This document shows, in pieces, positions 37,337-46,203 of a stretch of 60,843 nt of DNA. Made by a program: the position numbers and the translations under genes. This DNA comes from DATNFP01 sp035606335 (GTDB lineage: Bacteria > Bacteroidota > Bacteroidia > Chitinophagales > Chitinophagaceae). The number at the start of each line of letters is the position of its first letter. The first letter of the stretch is position 1. The DNA lies in contig DATNFP010000061.1 in assembly GCA_035606335.1 (NCBI GenBank), positions 1 through 60,843 of the forward strand, given 5' to 3'. The notes below the pieces were generated by a model. It did not search any database and was not told where the DNA came from. It saw only the letters and a list, made by a program, of their open reading frames with translations.

Positions 37337-37966
37337 ATGAGTACTGAAAAACATTTCGCCGAAAAACTAATGCAAATTAAAGCATTACAAATCAACCTGC
37401 AAAAGCCATATACATGGGCCTCAGGATGGCACTCACCAGTATATTGTGATAATCGTAAAGTATTGTCATATCCTTATGTACGCGATTTTGTAAAAAGTGA
37501 ATTGGCGAACATGGTTTTGGAACATTTCCCTGATGCACAGGTTATTGCCGGAGTAGCCACTGCGGGCATCGCACATGGCGTTATGGCCGCTGATCTCTTA
37601 AAACTTCCATTTATATATGTCCGTGCCAAGGCTAAAGAACATGGAATGGGTAATCAGATAGAAGGTGTATTAGAAGCCCGACAAAAAGTTGTTGTTATAG
37701 AAGATCTTGTTTCAACTGGTAAAAGTAGCCTGCAGGTAGTAGATGTGCTTAGACAACAAGGAGCCGAGGTGTTAGGTATGTGCGCTTTGTTTACTTATGG
37801 TTTTCCTATAGCAGATGAAGCTTTTGAAAATGCTGAAGTACCTCTTCATACAATAAGTAATTACAAAGCATTAATAGAAGTAGCACAAGAACAAAAGCTT
37901 ATTCAGCCGGAACAACTGTCTATGTTAGAACAATGGCGTTTAGACCCATCGAATTGGGGCAAATAA
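37337..37966 (+). CDS. pyrE: Orotate phosphoribosyltransferase PyrE
   Basis: 209 residues from the ATG at 37337. The phosphoribosyl-pyrophosphate loop V-V-V-I-E-D-L-V-S-T-G-K-S-S is at about residues 117-130, and Y-V-R-A-K-A-K-E-H-G-M-G-N-Q precedes it, as in other PyrE enzymes. It converts orotate to OMP in pyrimidine synthesis. The in-frame TTG at 37328 overlaps the -7 element and cannot be the start. pyrE is followed by ubiA-like and maf genes 45 bases downstream and with overlap, so the three probably form one transcript. Confidence 0.95.
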   Translation: MSTEKHFAEKLMQIKALQINLQKPYTWASGWHSPVYCDNRKVLSYPYVRDFVKSELANMVLEHFPDAQVIAGVATAGIAHGVMAADLLKLPFIYVRAKAKEHGMGNQIEGVLEARQKVVVIEDLVSTGKSSLQVVDVLRQQGAEVLGMCALFTYGFPIADEAFENAEVPLHTISNYKALIEVAQEQKLIQPEQLSMLEQWRLDPSNWGK

Positions 37967-38011
37967 TTAAATGTATTACGGTTAATCATTAATCACACAA
38001 CAATAATATTG

Positions 38012-38965
38012 ATGATTGCCTGGCTCAAGCTAATAAGGTGGAATAATCTGCTAATAGTTTTTTTAACACAGCTACTAGCATGGTGCTGTGTATTGCTTCC
38101 TATGTGGCATTATACGGAATCACCTATGTTCCTAAACTGGCAGAACTTTCTTTTGATCTCGTTATCAACTATACTAATCGCTGCCGCCGGCTACATTATA
38201 AACGACTATTTTGATATAAAAATTGACATAATAAACAAGCCTGATAAAGTAATTCTGGAAAAAAGAATACCACGCAGGATGGCAATCATCGTACACAGCA
38301 CTCTCAATGCAATTGCTATTTTTTTAGCAGCAATTGTGGCAAGACGTGCCGGACATTATGAATGGCTTTTATTACAAATAGTCTGCACTGTATTATTATG
38401 GTTTTATTCTACTCATTTTAAAAGACAGTTCATCATTGGCAATGTAGTAGTTGCGCTTCTTACATCTTTCACTATTATAGCATTGATGCTATACGAACCT
38501 GCTATCCACTATTACTTCTTTAAATCTTACTTTATAAATACTTCTATCGGGAATGCACCTAATCCGGTATGGGTATTGGGCATATACGCTTACTTTGCCT
38601 TTGTTCTCACCTGGATAAGGGAGATTGTAAAAGACATGGAAGATTATAAAGGTGACGCCCAGGAAGGGTGCATAACCATGCCTATCAAGTGGGGGTTGAA
38701 ACGATCTGTGCAATTCATACAAGCTCTCGGTCTGTTGGTTATTATTCCTTTAATAATTGCAGGCATCAAGCTTTGTATTAACAGATGGTGGCCACTGGGT
38801 ATCTACTCAATTGCTGCATTAGTGCTGCCCATGGCTATATGGAGCTATTTTTTACAGCGGAAAAATACTACGCAGCATTATCATATAGCCAGCCGATGGT
38901 TAAAAATTATTATGGTTTTAGGCATTGGTTCATTAATTATTTATTATTTCCAGGCACATGCATAA
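38012..38965 (+). CDS. UbiA-family prenyltransferase
   Basis: 317 residues with eight or nine membrane helices. Both Asp-rich motifs are present: N-D-Y-F-D-I-K-I-D at about residue 65 (binding the prenyl diphosphate with Mg2+) and the second V-K-D-M-E-D-Y-K-G-D at about residue 206. The E-I-V-K-D-x-E-D segment fits geranylgeranylglycerol-phosphate or related UbiA enzymes. It attaches an isoprenoid to a phosphate or aromatic acceptor. The start is the ATG at 38012 (a TTG one codon earlier is unlikely). It overlaps maf by 8 bases. Confidence 0.88.
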   Translation: MIAWLKLIRWNNLLIVFLTQLLAWCCVLLPMWHYTESPMFLNWQNFLLISLSTILIAAAGYIINDYFDIKIDIINKPDKVILEKRIPRRMAIIVHSTLNAIAIFLAAIVARRAGHYEWLLLQIVCTVLLWFYSTHFKRQFIIGNVVVALLTSFTIIALMLYEPAIHYYFFKSYFINTSIGNAPNPVWVLGIYAYFAFVLTWIREIVKDMEDYKGDAQEGCITMPIKWGLKRSVQFIQALGLLVIIPLIIAGIKLCINRWWPLGIYSIAALVLPMAIWSYFLQRKNTTQHYHIASRWLKIIMVLGIGSLIIYYFQAHA

Positions 38966-39524
38966 AATAATTCTTGCTTCGCAATCACCGCGCAGAAAAC
39001 AATTAATGGAGTTAGCTGAATTGGAATTTGAGGTGGTGATTGCAGATGTAGATGAAACAAACCCTCCCGGCATGCCCGGAGATAAAGTGCCCGGATTCCT
39101 CGCGATGAGGAAAGCTTCTGAAATAAAAAACAAAGCGGAAGATGCTATCATAATTGCTGCAGATACAATTGTTTTATTAGATCATCATATACTGGGCAAA
39201 CCCAAAGATGCGTTTCATGCAAAAGAAATGCTGCAACAGCTTTCAGGACGAATGCATCAGGTAGTAACCGGTGTATGTATGCAGAAAAGTGAAAAGCAAA
39301 TATGTTTCTCCGCAATAACAGAAGTTTATTTCAGAAAACTTACTGATGAGCAAATTGATCATTATATCAAATCTTATCAACCATTCGATAAGGCAGGAGC
39401 ATATGCAATACAGGAATGGATCGGGATGATCGGAATTGAAAAAATAAATGGAGACTATTACAATGTAATGGGCTTGCCAATAGGAGAAGTAGTGAGGGTT
39501 TTAAACACCGAATTTATTAACTAA
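38958..39524 (+). CDS. maf: Maf-type nucleoside triphosphate pyrophosphatase
   Basis: 188 residues with the family start I-I-L-A-S-Q-S-P-R-R-K-Q-L-M (S-x-S-P-R-R), A-A-D-T-I-V near residue 71 with the catalytic Asp, G-K-P and A-x-E-M-L-Q-Q-L-S-G-R-M-H, all conserved. It hydrolyses noncanonical or modified NTPs (dTTP/UTP type, to judge from the overall pattern), preventing their use. It ends convergent with the FAD oxidoreductase, with a 4-base overlap. Confidence 0.93.
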   Translation: MHKIILASQSPRRKQLMELAELEFEVVIADVDETNPPGMPGDKVPGFLAMRKASEIKNKAEDAIIIAADTIVLLDHHILGKPKDAFHAKEMLQQLSGRMHQVVTGVCMQKSEKQICFSAITEVYFRKLTDEQIDHYIKSYQPFDKAGAYAIQEWIGMIGIEKINGDYYNVMGLPIGEVVRVLNTEFIN

Positions 39525-40663
39525 TCGATTTTATCCTTTATCATATCAGCGAGCTGTACAGCCACTTCGCTGGCAAGTGCTACACCCATCCCTCCCATGC
39601 GAAAAGCGCCAAAAACTCGGTCTGAAAAAGACCTTACTATTGGATATTTATTGGGGCCGAAAGCCATAATACCTGTCCACCTTTGTTCTATCTGGAAATG
39701 AGTATCCGGCAAGATGATATCATGTAACTTTTGTTCCAGATCTTCCTGAATCAATTCATTTAAAGAAAAATCTGTTGTTGTCTCTCCTTCCATATCTAAA
39801 TTTCGTCCCCCTCCTAATAATACTCTGCCATCTATCTCCCTGAAATAATAATAACCTTTATCAAAATGGAAAATGCCTTTAAATTTCAGGTCTGGTATAG
39901 GTTGCGTTATTAATACTTGTCCCCTGCCGGGCTTTACATCTACATCAGGCAATAGTTTTTTTGTAAAAGCATTGGTGCAAATACTTGTTGTATTGCAGTG
40001 CAAAATCAATATTTCATCTCTAAACGGATCCTTCACCTGGACTAATACATAGTTTTCTTCTTCTTCAAAGCTTAAAACATCTGCACCTGTTTTTATCTCT
40101 ATCCCACATTGTAACGCAAAATCAATTAATGCACGTAACAGCTTGCCACTATGCAGTTCTCCTTCTGAGGTATTTTCGATCAAGGCTTTCACATATTCGC
40201 TTGACAAACCAAACTTAGATATCTTTTCATTAGATAACTTATAGGACGGCTGATGTATTGCAGGAAATAAGAGATTATTCAAATAATCTAATTTTTCTAA
40301 AGCATCTATTTCTTTATCACTAATTAACTCGTAACTGCCGTTTTGCCGATATTCTATTCTATCGTCACCAAGTTTTTTTCTTAGGCGTTCTAATCCCTTT
40401 TTTCTCCATTCAAACAGTTGCACTACTTCATTTTCACTCATCGTTTTCAAATCATCCAGCAATTCAGTTACACTCCCCATACATGCGAAACCTGCATTGC
40501 GTGTACTGGCACCTGTTGGCAATAAAGAGCGTTCAAGGACTAAAACACTTGAATCTGGATATTGCTTTTTTATTTCAATAGCCACATTTAAACCTACAAT
40601 ACCAGAGCCTATAACAATATGATCATAATGAATGAAACTCTGCTGCTCCCAATAACTTAACAT
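39521..40663 (-). CDS. FAD-dependent oxidoreductase (DAO family)
   Basis: 380 residues. The dinucleotide-binding fold is at the N-terminus: H-I-V-I-G-S-G-I-V-G-L-N-V-A-I-E (G-x-G-x2-G) with an acidic strand end V-L-E-R. The stretch G-A-S-T-R-N-A-G-F-A-C-M-G-S binds flavin, as in glycine oxidase/D-amino-acid oxidase-like DAO members. The C-terminal G-x-G-G-R-N-L and R-W-T-G-I-M-A-F-G segments fit as well. Substrate is unknown, most likely an amino or secondary amine. It lies 16 bases after the barrel gene on the same strand. Confidence 0.85.
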   Translation of the reverse strand: MLSYWEQQSFIHYDHIVIGSGIVGLNVAIEIKKQYPDSSVLVLERSLLPTGASTRNAGFACMGSVTELLDDLKTMSENEVVQLFEWRKKGLERLRKKLGDDRIEYRQNGSYELISDKEIDALEKLDYLNNLLFPAIHQPSYKLSNEKISKFGLSSEYVKALIENTSEGELHSGKLLRALIDFALQCGIEIKTGADVLSFEEEENYVLVQVKDPFRDEILILHCNTTSICTNAFTKKLLPDVDVKPGRGQVLITQPIPDLKFKGIFHFDKGYYYFREIDGRVLLGGGRNLDMEGETTTDFSLNELIQEDLEQKLHDIILPDTHFQIEQRWTGIMAFGPNKYPIVRSFSDRVFGAFRMGGMGVALASEVAVQLADMIKDKID

Positions 40664-40679
40664 TCCCGCAAATTAATTT

Positions 40680-41459
40680 TTATTTATGGAACCTATATCC
40701 CAATATCACCTTGAATATTGCATTGTCTGTAGACTGCGTAAACCCCCAGCCATACCCTATATTAAATTCCCAATCGGGTGACCAGTCAAGGTCAATGGCC
40801 GCAAACAATTGTTGTTGCTGCTGCTGGTAAGGAAAGAAACTGTTTAAAGGACCTACTGAGCCATAATATTCAAATCCAAAAGCAAATAATTTTGTGAAAT
40901 TATAGCTTGCTTTCACATTAGGTGAAAATACAAATCCCTGGTTTACATTGAGGCCATGCAGCGATCTATCAAATGTGGGATTGAACGAGGCATAAAGCTT
41001 CTCCCATGTTTTATCTATTATCGGACGGACCTCTAATGTCCAATCGTCTTCACTGTATTGAGGCTTTTGATATCCGACTTCTGTAGAGAGGCTTACCCCT
41101 ACGGGCCAATGCCAGCTATCAGGAATTCGTACGCGAGGCCTAATATGACTACCAACATACGAAGTGCGATTGTCGCTACCAATGGCATTAAAAAAATAAA
41201 AACCTATTTCAAACCAACCATTGAAACCATGAGTTATTTCTACGGTTTCATGTATGATATCATGAGTAGGCAACACTCCATTTTCCTGGGCACGCGTTCC
41301 GTCAAAAGTATAGTTGCTATGTAGTTCTACCATGGTAACGTTTTTTGCAACTGTTTCAGAGCCATATACTTGAATCTCGTAATTATCCTGAGCTTTTACT
41401 TTGCCGGCAAGTCCAAAGAGTGAATAAAAAGCAATAAAATAAAATGCCAGCTTATTCAT
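40680..41459 (-). CDS. Predicted outer-membrane beta-barrel protein
   Basis: 259 residues with a signal peptide (M-N-K-L-A-F-Y-F-I to V-K-A-Q). The mature part is a run of short amphipathic strands with aromatic turns (W-F-E-I-G-F-Y-F-F, F-N-I-G-Y-G-W-G-F, V-I-L-G-Y-R-F-H-K at the end, with a terminal aromatic/basic residue), as in small outer-membrane barrels. It has no named domain I can place. It is co-directional with, and 16 bases upstream of, the FAD oxidoreductase, and is probably the first gene of that unit. Confidence 0.65.
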   Translation of the reverse strand: MNKLAFYFIAFYSLFGLAGKVKAQDNYEIQVYGSETVAKNVTMVELHSNYTFDGTRAQENGVLPTHDIIHETVEITHGFNGWFEIGFYFFNAIGSDNRTSYVGSHIRPRVRIPDSWHWPVGVSLSTEVGYQKPQYSEDDWTLEVRPIIDKTWEKLYASFNPTFDRSLHGLNVNQGFVFSPNVKASYNFTKLFAFGFEYYGSVGPLNSFFPYQQQQQQLFAAIDLDWSPDWEFNIGYGWGFTQSTDNAIFKVILGYRFHK

Positions 41460-41540
41460 TAATTATATTTATTACAGGACATTATATCCAGACAAATCTA
41501 TTCACTATAGTGTTTTTTTGATAATAATTTTCATTATCTC

Positions 41541-43400
41541 TTAATTACTAATTATTAGTTTCTCTGTTTTGCTTTCCACGCCATCAGTGCAGTGTGCAAA
41601 GTATATTCCTGCATTTAAGACATTAACATCAATATTGCCGATACCCATCAAGTTACCATATGTCTTTAGCACTCTGCCAGAAACATCACAGATAGTTAAT
41701 GTACCTATTCTCCCATCGGATAATTCGTAATGAATAATTGCCTTATCCTTTGCCGGGTTGGGCCATATAATCATTTGTAATGATTGTGTTTGATTTATTG
41801 TATTTACTGCCAAAGCGATTGTATCCTTAAATACAAAATGAGCAACCGTCAATGGAGGGATAGCATATCTGAATGTATCTTCCCGAATGGATGATGAAGG
41901 TATATGCTGATGAAAAATATTACTATCCGCACTATTAAAATAATATAGGTCAATATTATTGTAGCTTACCTTACTATTAATCGCGATTAGCGCTGTGATG
42001 GTATCGTTATAATATTTATTAGTTACTATGGCATGCAGTATATTATCTGAGGTATCGACTACTGAAGCATAAATTGTTGAATTAGTATCATTGCTTTTTG
42101 CCATTGAATGTATTGCACCAAAACGTCCTCCAGCACCATTGTAATTTCTATAAATATTGAAGGCTGATTTTACAAAGCCATCAATAGTACCCCATATAGC
42201 TGCATAATCAAGCCCAGTGCTGCCAAAGATACCCAACACATCGGCCTGAGCAATGCCACCTGAAATATGGCCGTGTGCTCCATAATCATATTCGTCAATG
42301 CCAAATTTTGTACCGGGATAAAATGTGCTGATGGAATGCTGAATGTGGGGAATAATCGGTAATTCCGCAGCAAATCCTGATGTTGTGATCCAGCTGTTTT
42401 CTACATAACCAGAATCCCAAAGGCTTCTCGGACATTGCATTCGCGCTTCTGCCGTGAGAAGGGAGATATCATCTGAAGTAACATTATTTACCTGTGGATA
42501 CCAATGGACAGTAAAAACATTTAGAAGTTTTTTCCCCGACGTGTCTTCAGCTTGTTTCATCTCCTTGAGATAAGAATCGATGAACCAATGATCGGCACTA
42601 TGGCTGCTTGCGTCAGATGCAAATTGTAGATTCCAGTACTCGCTAAAGCCCCATGATTCCGGACCAAACACGTTTGCAGTAGAATCTATTTGTTTTATTG
42701 CTTCTGCAGTGGCGATAGTTTTTGTAAATAATTCATTATAAGTAACACAATTGCTACGCATGTGCGGGAATTGTGTGCACCACAAGCCAGGTTCATTATC
42801 TAATATATATGCTTTGATACCTGTTGAAGAATTTGCCATACCAAACTTATTAACGAGAAAATTCAGCTCTTCATCTACATATACTTTATGGTCGGTAGTA
42901 TCAGGAACAAGCGATAAAACTGCTCCCTTCACATCATATACTTTATTCCAGCGAGCAGATGGCGCTAACTCACTTGCAGATACTACCCCATCGCCGTCGT
43001 TTGACACATAACCTACCATAGGTAACGTGATTGCACTTAAAATAGAATGCGCTATCGAAGTGTCATGAAACGCAATGAGACACGCTGCAGGTTTTTTATA
43101 ATCAGCAGAGGCCAATCCCATAACCGATGGCAGGTAATCATCATTATTATTGATGTAATCGACACCTGCGTTAGAAAAATTATTCTCCCAGTTGTATGCC
43201 GATGTACGATTGCCTCCAAACCTATGCCAGGTTGCATAAGCATAGCTACCATTATTGTACCCGTATATATAAGGGCTTATTACATGTCGTTCAGAGGAAG
43301 TATTAACCTGGTATATAACAGTAATAACCTGCGCATGTAAACTAAGGGCTAAAAACCAAGCAATAACCGTAAACAATACATACTTGTAAGAATATCTCAT
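41541..43400 (-). CDS. GH44-family glycoside hydrolase with T9SS sorting tail
   Basis: About 619 residues. The start at the ATG (complement 43398-43400) is supported by a Shine-Dalgarno-like AGAGG just ahead; an in-frame ATG six codons upstream is also possible. After a signal peptide ending S-L-H-A-Q, the GH44 fold is clear: F-G-G-N-R-x-S-A-Y-N-W near the start, catalytic acid D-N-E-P-G-L-W at about residue 200, F-G-P-E-S-W-G, and nucleophile segment E-Y-D-Y-G followed by G-I-A-Q-A-D-V-L-G-I-F-G. GH44 enzymes are endo-acting glucanases or xyloglucanases. The C-terminal I-W-P-N-P-A tail marks T9SS export. No carbohydrate-uptake (SusCD) gene is beside it. Confidence 0.88.
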   Translation of the reverse strand: MRYSYKYVLFTVIAWFLALSLHAQVITVIYQVNTSSERHVISPYIYGYNNGSYAYATWHRFGGNRTSAYNWENNFSNAGVDYINNNDDYLPSVMGLASADYKKPAACLIAFHDTSIAHSILSAITLPMVGYVSNDGDGVVSASELAPSARWNKVYDVKGAVLSLVPDTTDHKVYVDEELNFLVNKFGMANSSTGIKAYILDNEPGLWCTQFPHMRSNCVTYNELFTKTIATAEAIKQIDSTANVFGPESWGFSEYWNLQFASDASSHSADHWFIDSYLKEMKQAEDTSGKKLLNVFTVHWYPQVNNVTSDDISLLTAEARMQCPRSLWDSGYVENSWITTSGFAAELPIIPHIQHSISTFYPGTKFGIDEYDYGAHGHISGGIAQADVLGIFGSTGLDYAAIWGTIDGFVKSAFNIYRNYNGAGGRFGAIHSMAKSNDTNSTIYASVVDTSDNILHAIVTNKYYNDTITALIAINSKVSYNNIDLYYFNSADSNIFHQHIPSSSIREDTFRYAIPPLTVAHFVFKDTIALAVNTINQTQSLQMIIWPNPAKDKAIIHYELSDGRIGTLTICDVSGRVLKTYGNLMGIGNIDVNVLNAGIYFAHCTDGVESKTEKLIISN

Positions 43401-43480
43401 AACCTCTTTTTGTATCATACAAATTACATATAAAGTATCACACTAATTAAAATTTTATTATATTTATAAGCGCATCAATT

Positions 43481-43840
43481 ATGAATAAACCAAACAAAAT
43501 ATTACTTGGCATTTTGAGCTTTGTTCCATTAGCACTGGCCCTTGTCATAATTGTATTTGTGATCAATATGGTTTTTAACTCAAACAACCCTCTTTCCTTA
43601 TATGTCTTTAGTGATTTCGTGCCTATCATCATCATTGGTGTATTAGCCAGTATGTGCAGCGTAGGGCTTCTGATCTATTACATCATTGACCTCACACGCG
43701 AACGAAGTATGGCTGACGGAGAAAAAATAATGTGGATTTTACTTTTTTTGTTTGCCCCAGTCATAGCATACCCAGTCTATTTTTTTATTCGTGTTTATAC
43801 TCAATCACTTGATAATAAAGGCCCTACTCTTTTTATTTAA
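43481..43840 (+). CDS. Small membrane protein of unknown function (first of a related pair)
   Basis: 119 residues, three membrane helices: about 8-30, 45-68 and 85-104. The C-terminal half, with a helix ending F-A-P-V-I-A-Y-P-V-Y-F-F-I, is similar in layout to the next gene's W-I-V-F-M-I-A-F-G-A-V-A-F-P-I-F-W-Y. That is typical of small Bacteroidota proteins with a PLDc_N-like pattern, but I cannot confirm the family. No catalytic residue is visible. Confidence 0.6.
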   Translation: MNKPNKILLGILSFVPLALALVIIVFVINMVFNSNNPLSLYVFSDFVPIIIIGVLASMCSVGLLIYYIIDLTRERSMADGEKIMWILLFLFAPVIAYPVYFFIRVYTQSLDNKGPTLFI

Positions 43841-43902
43841 CCTTTTGCGGCACAATATTTTTATCGTTCATTATATAGTTATTGTAAACCAAAACTTAGG
43901 TT

Positions 43903-44286
43903 ATGGACGAAACAGCAAAAAGGAATTGGGCTATCATTAGTTTTATTCCCTTCCTAGCTTGGAGCGTATGGTGTGCCTATATAATGATCATCACCAGACC
44001 TCTAATCATATCACAATCCTACCAGGATCACGAAAAAATTGTTACTACCGTTGCGCAACATTTTACTACCGTAACGATTTTAGTGTCCATAGCATCTTTA
44101 CTAACGGCAATTATGCTTTTTATCAATGTGATACATCTTGCCAGGTTAAAAAACCTGCATGCCGGTTCGAAAGCCGGGTGGATAGTATTTATGATAGCAT
44201 TCGGTGCGGTTGCTTTCCCTATTTTCTGGTATTTCCAGATCAAGCAGGAACCTAAACGAGAAGAATTCTATCCTGATATAGCCTGA
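43903..44286 (+). CDS. Small membrane protein of unknown function (second of a related pair)
   Basis: 127 residues with three membrane helices (about 10-30, 58-80 and 93-110) and the same late pattern G-x-K-x-x-W-x11-F-P-x-F-W-Y as its upstream neighbour. It starts 62 bases after that gene, so the two probably share a transcript and arose by duplication. A bidirectional hairpin terminator follows. Confidence 0.6.
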   Translation: MDETAKRNWAIISFIPFLAWSVWCAYIMIITRPLIISQSYQDHEKIVTTVAQHFTTVTILVSIASLLTAIMLFINVIHLARLKNLHAGSKAGWIVFMIAFGAVAFPIFWYFQIKQEPKREEFYPDIA

Positions 44287-44313
44287 GAAATCTTACCCAT
44301 TATATATATCGAT

Positions 44314-44342
44314 CAAAATGTCCTCATAGAGAGGACATTTTG
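44314..44342. terminator. Bidirectional terminator between the small membrane-protein genes and the E2 gene
   Basis: A 12-bp stem (44314-44325 and 44331-44342) with a 5-base loop and A/T ends between convergent genes. Confidence 0.88.
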
Positions 44343-44365
44343 TTTTAGCAATATTTATATTTCCC

Positions 44366-46105
44366 CTAAACCAGCATGGTTACCGGATTCTCGAGATGTG
44401 CCTTTAATGTTTGCAGGAAACGAGAGCCGACTGCGCCATCTACAACGCGATGATCGCAGCTGAGTGTGATCTTCATTAACTGGCGAATCACTACTTCATT
44501 ATTTTCCACTACTGGAGTAGCAGCAATTTTTCCTATTGCCAATATACAGGAATCTGGAGGATTGATGATAGCTGTGAAATCATCTATATCCATCATCCCG
44601 AGATTAGAAATTGTAAATGTATTTCCTGTAAATTCAGGTGGTTGCAATTTTTTATTGCGTGCCTTATCTATCAATACACTTGCTTCCTGAGCTATTTGAG
44701 ATAATGATTTTTGATCTGCAAATTTTATCACAGGAACGATAAGACCCTCATCAACTGCAACAGCAGTGCCCACGTGTATGTGCTGATTCTGACGAATGAA
44801 ATCACCCATCCAGGAGCTATTGACCCAGGGATGCTGACGAAGTGACATCGCACAAGCCTTTATGATAAGATCGTTGAAAGAAACTTTTACAGGGGATACA
44901 TTATTAATGGCTTTGCGGGCTTCTATCGCATTGTCCATCGTTAAGGTCATTGTGAGATAGAAGTGAGGCGCGCTGAATTTACTTTGCGATAATTTCTGAG
45001 CAATGATCCGGCGCATTTGGGAGAGCTGAATGTCTGTATGTGCTTCCTGCCCGAGCGGAACAAATTGCTGTAATTGTGGCTGTGATGTGGCTTGCTTTTG
45101 TTGCTGCTGCTGTGGAGCGGCAGAAGGTGCTGCAGGCTTGAAATTATCAACATCACGCTTTATGATTCTACCGTTATCACCACTACCCTTTACCTGATTT
45201 ATATCTATACCTTTTTCTTCTGCGAGTTTTTTAGCAAGCGGTGAAGCCTTCAGACGTTCATCACTTTCAGCATGTTGCTGATCTTGTTGCTGAGCCGTTT
45301 GTTGCTGTGACTGTTGTGGTACCTGCTGTTGTTGAGCAGGTGCAGCTTGCTCAGTTGCCTGAGCCTTATCTCCAGTTCCCTGATCGGAAGCACCAGCTTT
45401 TAAATATGGTTCTATATTAGTGCCCTGCTTACCTACTATGGCAATAATATCATTCACTTTAGCTGCTTCGCCTTCTTTTACGCCTATATATAATAGAGTA
45501 CCGTCTGCATAACCCATTACTTCCATTGTAGCCTTATCTGTTTCCACATCAGCCAATACATCGTCGCTTTTTACTTTATCTCCAACTTTAAAATGCCATG
45601 CAACTATTTTGCCTTCCTTCATCGTGTCGCTAAGCAGCGGCATACGGACTACAGTGGCGTCGCCAGGCAATGGCTCCTGAGCTTTTTGCTGTATTTTTTC
45701 GTCTTGTTTTTTATTATCGGCTGGTGCAGATGATGTTTGTTGCGTAGATTGCTGTTGTGAAGGTTGTTGCTGCGATGGCTGCTGTTGGGCTGCTTGCGGC
45801 TGTTCGCCACCTGCAGGCTGTGCACCCTGATTCTTTATTTCTTCTACCAGCTTACTGATATCTTCACCCTTCTTGCCAACTACGGCAATAATATCATTTA
45901 CTTTAGCTGCTTTACCTTTATCAACGCCTATATATAATAGAGTTCCATCTACATATGGCATTACTTCCATTGTAGCTTTATCTGTTTCCACATCGGCCAA
46001 TACATCGTCGCTTTTTACCTGATCTCCTACTTTTTTGTGCCATTCAGCTATTATTCCTTCTTTCATCGTATCGCTAAGAAGTGGCATACGTATCGCTTCA
46101 GCCAT
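44366..46105 (-). CDS. Dihydrolipoamide acyltransferase (E2) with two lipoyl domains
   Basis: 579 residues. Two lipoyl domains (about 1-78 and 150-228), both with the biotinyl/lipoyl motif E-T-D-K-A-T-M-E-V whose Lys is lipoylated; a Gln-rich linker after each; a peripheral-subunit-binding domain (about 285-325, A-S-P-L-A-K-K-L-A-E-E-K-G-I-D); and a C-terminal catalytic domain with the active-site motif D-H-R-V-V-D-G-A near residue 550. It is the core acetyltransferase of pyruvate (or a related 2-oxoacid) dehydrogenase. E1 and E3 genes are not in the window. A perfect minus-strand TACTTTTG lies at 46131-46138. Confidence 0.92.
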   Translation of the reverse strand: MAEAIRMPLLSDTMKEGIIAEWHKKVGDQVKSDDVLADVETDKATMEVMPYVDGTLLYIGVDKGKAAKVNDIIAVVGKKGEDISKLVEEIKNQGAQPAGGEQPQAAQQQPSQQQPSQQQSTQQTSSAPADNKKQDEKIQQKAQEPLPGDATVVRMPLLSDTMKEGKIVAWHFKVGDKVKSDDVLADVETDKATMEVMGYADGTLLYIGVKEGEAAKVNDIIAIVGKQGTNIEPYLKAGASDQGTGDKAQATEQAAPAQQQQVPQQSQQQTAQQQDQQHAESDERLKASPLAKKLAEEKGIDINQVKGSGDNGRIIKRDVDNFKPAAPSAAPQQQQQKQATSQPQLQQFVPLGQEAHTDIQLSQMRRIIAQKLSQSKFSAPHFYLTMTLTMDNAIEARKAINNVSPVKVSFNDLIIKACAMSLRQHPWVNSSWMGDFIRQNQHIHVGTAVAVDEGLIVPVIKFADQKSLSQIAQEASVLIDKARNKKLQPPEFTGNTFTISNLGMMDIDDFTAIINPPDSCILAIGKIAATPVVENNEVVIRQLMKITLSCDHRVVDGAVGSRFLQTLKAHLENPVTMLV

Positions 46106-46130
46106 AAAGTACTATCTATATTTTGAGGTT

Positions 46131-46138
46131 CAAAAGTA
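46131..46138 (-). promoter_or_regulatory. -7 element (TACTTTTG) for the E2 gene
   Basis: A perfect TAnnTTTG match on the minus strand, 25 bases ahead of the E2 ATG. The -33 TTG is not seen. It allows E2 to be expressed independently of the upstream dnaX gene. Confidence 0.5.
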
Positions 46139-46203
46139 ATAAAAAAATGAACCCCGATTTTAAGGATTCGGGATTATTGAGTAATTGTGCACAAATTACG
46201 GAT

